A DNA stretch of 64,000 nucleotides from the NCBI RefSeq assembly GCF_947387515.1, contig NZ_CANDOB010000002.1, forward strand, positions 310,001 through 374,000. The letters are read 5' to 3'. Every line of letters starts with the position of its first letter. Within the stretch, counting starts at the first letter, position 1. Positions 59,064 to 64,000 of the stretch are shown here, in pieces. This DNA comes from Alkalihalobacillus sp. CinArs1 (GTDB taxonomy: Bacteria; Bacillota; Bacilli; Bacillales; Guptibacillaceae). The translations under genes were made by a program, and so were the position numbers. The notes under the pieces are model-generated. The model was not told where the DNA came from. It made no database searches and saw nothing but the letters and a program-made list of their open reading frames with translations.

Positions 59064-59501
59064 ATGAAAATCGATGCGTTAAAAGCAGGTGTAGCGGTGA
59101 TTATTCTGAATGAGAACAATGACGTGCTGCTTCAAAAAAGGAAGGATGTAGGACTTTGGGGTATTCCTTCTGGGCATGTCGAGATTGGAGAAACGGTTAC
59201 TGAGGCAGCGGTAAGAGAAGTGAAAGAAGAAACGAATTTAGATGTTGCGGTTAAAAAGCTGATCGGCGTTTATTCGGAGCCGTCCTCACAAGTATTTCAC
59301 TACCCAGATGGAAAAGTCGTTCATTTTATTACAACGTGCTTTCTCGCTGAAATCATAGGTGGAGATCTCAGGTCCAATTCAGACGAATCACTTGACGTGA
59401 AGTTCTTTCAGGCATCTAAGCTTCCGGAAAACTTATTAACGATGCATCCGAGATGGTTAGAAGATGCACTTGAACAGAGAGAGGGAGCTTTTATCCGGTA
59501 A
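59064..59501 (+). CDS. NUDIX hydrolase under riboswitch control
   Basis: 145 residues. Complete Nudix box GHVEIGETVTEAAVREVKEETNL at residues 37-59, metal-binding Glu in REVKEE. Upstream ILNENNDVLLQKRKDVGLWGIPSG is typical of MutT/ADP-ribose pyrophosphatase-type members. The preceding ykkC-family leader makes a nucleoside-diphosphate or nucleotide-sugar substrate likely: gene product would hydrolyse what the RNA senses or a related compound. SD AAGGAGG. Confidence 0.88.
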   Translation: MKIDALKAGVAVIILNENNDVLLQKRKDVGLWGIPSGHVEIGETVTEAAVREVKEETNLDVAVKKLIGVYSEPSSQVFHYPDGKVVHFITTCFLAEIIGGDLRSNSDESLDVKFFQASKLPENLLTMHPRWLEDALEQREGAFIR

Positions 59502-59522
59502 AGCAGGTTTTCCTTTTCAAAA

Positions 59523-60497
59523 TCAATGTGCTTTCGACGCTCTCGGTACCGCAACCGTACTCATCTTTTTCATATTAAACGTGTGAACAATGATTCCTAA
59601 GATGATGAACAGAACGCCTACTAAAGCGAGTCCAGTTGGGAGTGGACTTGTTAACAGGAGCGTCTCACCCATGATTACAAATAGAATCTGGGTCGACTGC
59701 GTGGCTTCCACTGTTGCGAGCTTTCCTTGGTGATGCTTCACGCGATTCGTTGCGATGAAGAATAGCGTTGTCGCGATGACGCCTGAACAAATCGCGACGA
59801 TAAACGATTGTGTCACTTGACTCGTGCTCGGTAAGCCAACTTTGGCGACTGCAACCCCGCTAATAATCAACCAAAATGGCAAACTAGCGATCGTCATCCC
59901 CAGTATTCTCTGAAACGTATCGAGCTTTCCTTCACATAACTCCATCATCTTGCGGTTTCCGAGTGGGTATGCGAATGCTGCTAAAATAACAGGACCGATG
60001 CCGATCATGATCTGAACGATCGTGAGCTCACTCGCTTTTTGCTGTTGAATCAAAAGGACTCCGATCAAGATAATTAGCGAAATGGCGAGTGATTTTGTTT
60101 GGATGCGGTGTCGTCGTTTCACGATGCCAGTGGAGGTTCGTTCTACTTTGAAAAAGAAAGGAGCGACGAGGATCCCACCGATAATCGTGAATTGCCATGT
60201 GCCAGCGACTAACCATCCTGGTCCATACGTAGCTGCGTATGTTAAAGGGGCGTAGAAAAGGACGAAACCTACAAAACTCCACGTCAGCCATTTCCACGGT
60301 TCTTTTTTTAGTTCGATGAAAACTTGTTTTCGATTGCTTCTCATCAGTACAATGAGGAGTAGAAAGGGAACCATGAAGAGGAAACGGAGGGAAGAACTCC
60401 ACATCCAGCTTCCACCTTCAAGTTCCATCGAGCGGTTCAAGATAAATGTAACGGCAAAAAACATCGACGAAAGAATACCGAGGGCTATCTCTTTCAA
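59523..60497 (-). CDS. DMT-superfamily multidrug exporter (EmrE-like, PF13536-type)
   Basis: 324 residues with about ten helices, first MKEIALGILSSMFFAVTFILNRSMELEGGSWMWSSSLRFLF. This long form of the family is annotated as multidrug-resistance efflux transporter; GPGWLVAGTWQFTIIGGILVAPFFF and the GETLLLTSPLPTGLALVGVLFIILG end are characteristic. Divergent from an XRE-cupin regulator with AT-rich palindromic sites between. Unrelated in detail to the EamA proteins near 21-23 kb. Confidence 0.8.
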   Translation of the reverse strand: MKEIALGILSSMFFAVTFILNRSMELEGGSWMWSSSLRFLFMVPFLLLIVLMRSNRKQVFIELKKEPWKWLTWSFVGFVLFYAPLTYAATYGPGWLVAGTWQFTIIGGILVAPFFFKVERTSTGIVKRRHRIQTKSLAISLIILIGVLLIQQQKASELTIVQIMIGIGPVILAAFAYPLGNRKMMELCEGKLDTFQRILGMTIASLPFWLIISGVAVAKVGLPSTSQVTQSFIVAICSGVIATTLFFIATNRVKHHQGKLATVEATQSTQILFVIMGETLLLTSPLPTGLALVGVLFIILGIIVHTFNMKKMSTVAVPRASKAH

Positions 60498-60515
60498 TAA
60501 AATCGCTCTTTTCTG

Positions 60516-60550
60516 TATAGTATAGTTAATAATATGTATATTATAGTATA
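60516..60550. promoter_or_regulatory. Palindrome and direct repeats between DMT and XRE-cupin genes
   Basis: Perfect dyad ATAATAT-GT-ATATTAT (60529-60544) lies between two copies of TATAGTATA (60516-60524 and 60542-60550, 26 bp apart). It falls among both start sites in the 93-bp divergent gap; good candidate operator for the XRE-cupin protein. Confidence 0.6.
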
Positions 60551-60590
60551 TGTAGTAGTTTGTAAAATCAAATCATTGTGAGGTTATCGT

Positions 60591-61172
60591 ATGAGTGAAA
60601 AAAATAACTGGGGAGACCCTGAGAAATTATCGAAGCAAGTCGGGGCAACGCTACGATCGATTAGGAAGGAACGAAATCTTTCGTTATCAGAGCTAGCAGA
60701 ACGAACGGATGTTAGCAATTTAACGTTAGGGAAAATTGAAAGAGGGGAAGCGAATCCATCGTTAACGATCATCTGGAAGATTGCGAATGGACTCGCGATT
60801 CCGATTTCATCGCTGCTCGCAGAAAAACAAGACGTGGTGATATCGAAGAAACATGAAGGGCAGAAAGTGCTTAGCGCAGATGAATCTTTAGTCCTTGAAC
60901 CGATGTTCAACATGAAGGGGTACGGTTCATTGGAAACGCATCGAGCGTTTCTGGAGCCGAACAGTGAGTACAGCGCAGATGCCCATCAGCAAGGTGTAAT
61001 CGAGTATATCACTGTGATGGAAGGCCGTGTGAACGTGAGGGTGCAAAATGAGATCTATGAGCTAGAACGGTATGATTCGATCAAGTTTCAGGCTGATCAA
61101 GAGCATGCTTACATCAATCCAGACTCAGCTCGGGCCGTTCTACATTTCGTGATGATCTATACGCAGGCATAG
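60591..61172 (+). CDS. XRE-family regulator with C-terminal cupin
   Basis: 193 residues. HTH at about 18-70: VGATLRSIRKERNLSLSELAERTDVSNLTLGKIERGEANPSLTIIWKIANGL. Cupin domain about 105-190 (SLETHRAFLEPNSEYSADAHQQGVIEYITVMEGRVNVRVQNEIYELERYDSIKFQADQEHAYINP) with the two cupin boxes. Such proteins bind a small molecule or amino acid. Divergent from the DMT exporter, so likely its regulator. The cupin suggests sensing of an exported metabolite. Confidence 0.88.
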   Translation: MSEKNNWGDPEKLSKQVGATLRSIRKERNLSLSELAERTDVSNLTLGKIERGEANPSLTIIWKIANGLAIPISSLLAEKQDVVISKKHEGQKVLSADESLVLEPMFNMKGYGSLETHRAFLEPNSEYSADAHQQGVIEYITVMEGRVNVRVQNEIYELERYDSIKFQADQEHAYINPDSARAVLHFVMIYTQA

Positions 61173-61174
61173 AA

Positions 61175-61200
61175 AAAGCTGCCGATTCGGCAGCTTTATT
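61175..61200. terminator. Bidirectional terminator XRE/nsrR
   Basis: AAAGCTGCCG (61175-61184) pairs with CGGCAGCTTT around ATT; T-tails on both sides. Confidence 0.85.
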
Positions 61201-61642
61201 CTCCCTTATTGAGATCGAACAATTGTCGCAGGGTGTCATCATTCACGATAAGATCATCGAGCGTATAGCCATCTAGAACCTTAAAATAAGCTTGCAGTGC
61301 GTCGTTGAGCACATGCTTCAATTGACACGCGGGTGTGATGATGCACGTGTTCGTTTCTCGGTCAAAGCATTCGACTAGATGAAAATCTTCTTCCATGCTT
61401 CGTACGATCTCCCCAACGTTTATGTCTTTAGGGTGTTTTGCGAGTCGTAGTCCGCCGTACCTTCCTCGGATCGTTTCGATATACTTCTTCTTTCCGAGCT
61501 CATGAGCGACTTTCATCAAATGGTTTTTCGAGATATTGTAAGCATCTGCGATTTCCTGGATGCTCGCTAATTTATCATTCTTCATACTCCCAAGATAGAT
61601 CAACATTCTTAATGAGTAATCCGTATAATTTCTTAAACGCAC
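61196..61642 (-). CDS. nsrR: NsrR, Rrf2-family nitric-oxide-sensing repressor
   Basis: 148 residues. Rrf2 winged helix (residues 1-80: MRLRNYTDYSLRMLIYLGS, SIQEIADAYNISKNHLMKVAHELGKKKYIETIRGRYGGLRLA). Three conserved cysteines (about Cys92, Cys100, Cys106) in ECFDRETNTCIITPACQL ligate the iron-sulfur cluster destroyed by NO. Divergent from hmp with two matching dyads between, the standard NsrR target. SD for the start is weak (AAATGAGGATGAACG ahead). Confidence 0.93.
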   Translation of the reverse strand: MRLRNYTDYSLRMLIYLGSMKNDKLASIQEIADAYNISKNHLMKVAHELGKKKYIETIRGRYGGLRLAKHPKDINVGEIVRSMEEDFHLVECFDRETNTCIITPACQLKHVLNDALQAYFKVLDGYTLDDLIVNDDTLRQLFDLNKGE

Positions 61643-61743
61643 GATCGTTCATCCTCATTTCAGTCCACTTTCCCTTTATTTTAGCACATCTGCCATTATG
61701 AAAACTTCTGTAAGGTTTTAAACGAAATGTGAACACTTTCGTA

Positions 61744-61813
61744 AAGATGTATTTTTTATATTGCTTTAAAAAGAGATCCCCTTTACCATAAAGATGTAAA
61801 CAAAATACTTCTT
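61744..61813. promoter_or_regulatory. Two tandem NsrR-like operators and the hmp promoter
   Basis: Site 1: AAGATGTA-N7-TATTGCTT (61744-61766); site 2: AAGATGTA-N7-TACTTCTT (61791-61813). Both share 8-7-8 geometry; the second is 7/8 symmetric. hmp promoter TTGCTT (61761-61766), 17 bp, TACCAT (61784-61789) lies such that site 1 covers the -35 box and site 2 follows the -10, so bound NsrR would block transcription from both sides. Confidence 0.7.
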
Positions 61814-61834
61814 TAAAATTATGGAGGTTTTCTT

Positions 61835-63049
61835 ATGCTATCACCTAAAACGATTGCTACCATCAAATCGACTGTGCCTGTGTTGGAAGTCCACGGAAAT
61901 GCCATCACGACACGTTTCTATGACATGCTTTTCACAAACCATCCTGAACTGTTAAACATCTTTAACCATGCGAACCAAAAGCAAGGACGTCAACAGCAAG
62001 CGTTAGCGAATGCCGTTTACGCAGCAGCGAAGCACATTGATCAGTTGGAATCGATCCTTCCTGTCGTGAAACAAGTTGCGCATAAGCATCGAAGTCTTGG
62101 TGTGAAACCAGAACATTATCCAATCGTCGGGGAGTATTTATTAAAAGCGATTAAAGAAGTGCTCGGGGATGCGGCGACAGATGAGATTTTGAGCGCATGG
62201 GAAGAAGCGTACGGCGTCATCGCAAGTGTGTTCATCGACGTTGAGGAAGAAATGTATAAAGAAGCAGAGGCACAGGTAGGTGGCTGGCGTAACGATCGCA
62301 CCTTCGTAGTGGAGCGTAAAGAGCAAGAGAGTGACGTGATCACCTCATTTTATTTAAAACCTGTTGACGGTAGACCGCTCGCACCGTTCAAACCAGGGCA
62401 ATACATCAGTGTCAAAGTAAACATACCGGGAGATACTTACACGCACATCCGTCAATATAGTCTTTCAGATGTTCAGGGTAAACCGTACTACCGCATTTCT
62501 GTGAAAAAGGAAGAAAACCCTACGAAGCCTGATGGCATCGTTTCAAACTTTTTGCATGAAGGGGTAAAAGAAGGCGATACGCTGAGCGTTACTGCACCAG
62601 CAGGAGACTTTTATTTAGAAGAAGGTACGAATCCAATCGTTCTATTGAGTGGTGGAGTAGGGATCACGCCACTAATGAGTATGGTGAAGGCTAGTGCAAC
62701 ACAGAACAGAAACACGACGTTCATTCATGCGGCGATCAATGGAAATGTTCATGCATTCGATAAGGAAGTGAGGGCACTGGATCACTCTGCTCTTGATTAT
62801 TATACGTGCTATGAATCGCCTACGAGTGAAGATCGAAGGATGGGATTGTTTAATAAAGAAGGCTATGTAACAGGTGAATGGCTAAAAGAAATTCTTACGT
62901 TTGATCAGGAAACACATTATTATTTCTGCGGCCCATTAGCTTTTATGAAAGCGGTGAGGGAAGCCCTTGAATCGCTCGGTGTGAAAGAAGAACAAATGCA
63001 TTATGAATTCTTTGGACCAGCAGTCGCACTCGAGCCATCGATTCATTAA
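61835..63049 (+). CDS. hmp: Flavohemoglobin, nitric-oxide dioxygenase
   Basis: 404 residues, the normal length. Globin domain (1-140) with proximal His85 in QVAHKHRSLGV and distal Tyr29/Gln region; then FAD-binding domain with RQYSLSD (about 206-212) and a NAD-binding domain with GGVGITPLMSM and YFCGPLAFMKA. Converts NO with O2 and NAD(P)H to nitrate, protecting respiration. Controlled by the divergent nsrR through two dyads. SD TGGAGG. Confidence 0.96.
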   Translation: MLSPKTIATIKSTVPVLEVHGNAITTRFYDMLFTNHPELLNIFNHANQKQGRQQQALANAVYAAAKHIDQLESILPVVKQVAHKHRSLGVKPEHYPIVGEYLLKAIKEVLGDAATDEILSAWEEAYGVIASVFIDVEEEMYKEAEAQVGGWRNDRTFVVERKEQESDVITSFYLKPVDGRPLAPFKPGQYISVKVNIPGDTYTHIRQYSLSDVQGKPYYRISVKKEENPTKPDGIVSNFLHEGVKEGDTLSVTAPAGDFYLEEGTNPIVLLSGGVGITPLMSMVKASATQNRNTTFIHAAINGNVHAFDKEVRALDHSALDYYTCYESPTSEDRRMGLFNKEGYVTGEWLKEILTFDQETHYYFCGPLAFMKAVREALESLGVKEEQMHYEFFGPAVALEPSIH

Positions 63050-63058
63050 AATGCTGTT

Positions 63059-63092
63059 AAGACATTTCCGTTAATGTGGAAATGTCTTTTTT
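63059..63092 (+). terminator. Terminator after hmp
   Basis: AAGACATTTCC pairs with GGAAATGTCTT (63078-63088), then TTTT. Confidence 0.88.
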
Positions 63093-63142
63093 TCAATTGT
63101 TGAGGGTTGGTTGCCGGTTTGAAATAATTGTTAGAAGGCGGA

Positions 63143-63160
63143 GTCAGGTACGTACCTGAC
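63143..63160. promoter_or_regulatory. Perfect 18-bp palindrome before the split-barrel gene
   Basis: GTCAGGTACGTACCTGAC, 20 bp before the ATG. Contains the half-sites AGGTAC and GTACCT also seen, 6 bp apart, between the HxlR gene and its pump (8846). Either an operator or a member of a palindromic repeat class related to the GGTGCC elements. Confidence 0.5.
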
Positions 63161-63180
63161 CCCATAGATAGGAGGGTATC

Positions 63181-63627
63181 ATGAGAATTGTCAACGGAAA
63201 GCGAACGTTCGAGCTGCGTATGTTGTTAGACAAACCTTTATTCGCTCATCTTTCAACATCATCTGAAAATGGACCAAGAGAATCACCGGTGTGGTTTCAC
63301 TGGGAAGACGAGTGTTTATGGATGATCGGCAACCCCGGAAACACCTTCCCGTTACGGCTTAAGGAAGAACCGAAGTGTGCCATTGGAATCGTTGATTTTG
63401 ATCACAACAAGGGGAAAGTATGGCACGCCGGTTTTAGAGGAAAAGCGACGGTCGAACCGTTCGATCAAGCACTAGCAGAGCGCTTACTGTCAAAATACTT
63501 AGGTGAAAATAAAGAGGTTTGGGACCAAAGGTTTCAGCACCAGGATGAAGAGAATGTTTTGATTCGCTTCGTACCTGAAACAGTTGTAGTGAGAGATCAA
63601 TCGTATGGCCCGAGTATTTCCAAATGA
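63181..63627 (+). CDS. Pyridoxamine 5'-phosphate oxidase-like flavin-binding protein
   Basis: 148 residues of a split beta-barrel: LLDKPLFAHLSTSSENGPRESPVWFHWEDECLWMIGNPGNTFPLRLKEEPKCAIGIVDFD, the FMN-binding barrel of the PNPOx-like family. ATG follows AGGAGGG. Some members reduce F420 or bilins, others bind heme or flavin with unknown roles. No partner gene; preceded by a perfect palindrome. Confidence 0.78.
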   Translation: MRIVNGKRTFELRMLLDKPLFAHLSTSSENGPRESPVWFHWEDECLWMIGNPGNTFPLRLKEEPKCAIGIVDFDHNKGKVWHAGFRGKATVEPFDQALAERLLSKYLGENKEVWDQRFQHQDEENVLIRFVPETVVVRDQSYGPSISK

Positions 63628-63678
63628 ATCCATCTACTATATACTGAACAACAATAGCTTAGAGGGGAGAAAATACAT

Positions 63679-64000
63679 ATGGATAGTATAATTTTTGATC
63701 TAGACGGAACGATATGGGATCCGATCGATACGGTGATCGATGCTTGGAATGAGAGTATCAGTCAAAGTCCTCACACGGACAAACAGCTAACGCGTGAAGA
63801 TTTCGAACGGTCGATGGGATTGCAGATGGATCAGATCAGTAAAATGTTTTTTCCAGATGTTCGTGAAGAAGAAAGAAAACAACTCATCGATGCATGCGGG
63901 AAGAATGAACTAGGTACGATTGCCGAAAAAGGTGGATCTCTTTATGAGAACGTTCCTGAGGTTCTCAAGGTTCTTGCTCAGTCGTACAAGCTTTATATCG
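63679..64000 (+). CDS. HAD-family phosphatase, 3' end beyond window
   Basis: Starts at ATG 63679 with AGAGGGGAG upstream and remains open to the window edge (at least 107 residues). First line MDSIIFDLDGTIWDP is HAD motif I (DLDGT, nucleophile Asp). Helical cap follows (ERSMGLQMDQISKMFF). Probably a phosphoglycolate-phosphatase-like or beta-phosphoglucomutase-like enzyme. Motifs II to IV fall outside the window. Confidence 0.88.
   Translation, partial: MDSIIFDLDGTIWDPIDTVIDAWNESISQSPHTDKQLTREDFERSMGLQMDQISKMFFPDVREEERKQLIDACGKNELGTIAEKGGSLYENVPEVLKVLAQSYKLYI

Noticed and set aside
1-64000. Prophage, integrated element or insertion sequence
   Set aside because: No integrase, transposase, capsid or tail protein motif was seen. 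Repeats are short and intergenic.

Overview
This 64 kb window looks like chromosome from an aerobic, probably spore-forming Bacillaceae bacterium of moderate G+C. The signs are strong Shine-Dalgarno (SD) sites matching the Bacillus anti-SD, frequent GTG/TTG starts, compact operons closed by U-tailed hairpins, and Bacillus-type families (SleB/CwlJ hydrolase with LysM, SwrC-like RND pump, BmrA-like exporter, ClpP, Hmp/NsrR, AGCS and BCCT carriers). I cannot fix the genus. I saw no rRNA, tRNA, CRISPR array, prophage or transposase; much of the content is accessory 'explorer' genes: exporters, sensors and small membrane proteins.

Layout. 1-15 kb: truncated serine hydrolase, VOC protein, two lipoproteins, a GntP-type permease, a BmrA-like ABC exporter, an MFS pump divergent from an HxlR regulator, a frameshifted small membrane gene, a DUF6624-like protein, a nucleotidyltransferase, an XRE regulator with small membrane proteins, a LysM/SleB hydrolase and a secreted subtilase. 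15-27.5 kb: SwrC-like RND pump divergent from a TetR gene with two matching operators, AraC regulator, two EamA carriers, a YeeE/TsuA-like sulfur carrier, a two-TM K+ channel and a GrpB-family protein. 27.5-38.7 kb: a strong promoter and a roughly 330-nt multi-hairpin leader ahead of a MutS2-like ATPase without Smr domain, an M48 protease, an MFS carrier, a VOC-GNAT pair, an OmpR-type winged-helix/TPR regulator followed by the MFS pump it probably activates, a dehydrogenase divergent from a LysR gene, and a tautomerase. 39-46 kb: 3-hydroxybutyrate dehydrogenase, cytosolic sulfatase, DoxX, BCCT carrier, a helically phased CGCTGAT array, small membrane proteins and a gene remnant. 46.4-55.8 kb: two Opp/Dpp-type permeases without ATPase, NUDIX and GNAT genes, a Mta-like MerR regulator, AGCS carrier, YthPQ-like ABC transporter between 34-bp identical repeats, and an amine oxidase. 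56-64 kb: ECF sigma factor plus ClpP paralogue, a Na+/Ca2+-exchanger family gene behind a yybP-ykoY (Mn2+) riboswitch, a NUDIX gene behind a ykkC-family riboswitch (probably the nucleoside-diphosphate subtype), a DMT exporter divergent from an XRE-cupin regulator, nsrR divergent from hmp with two tandem NsrR-like sites, a split-barrel protein and the start of a HAD phosphatase.

The best leads are regulatory. First, the 27594-27909 leader: near-consensus promoter, tiny upstream ORF, three-way junction closed by a 12-bp stem, competing antiterminator and two terminators, all before a MutS2-like gene. Second, two back-to-back riboswitches in one 440-bp gap. Third, self-consistent regulator/pump/operator sets (HxlR-MFS, TetR-RND, winged helix-MFS, MerR-Mta, XRE-cupin-DMT). 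Fourth, a dispersed family of at least ten GGTGACAGGCACC-type intergenic repeats. All assignments are by eye; no database search or folding program was run.
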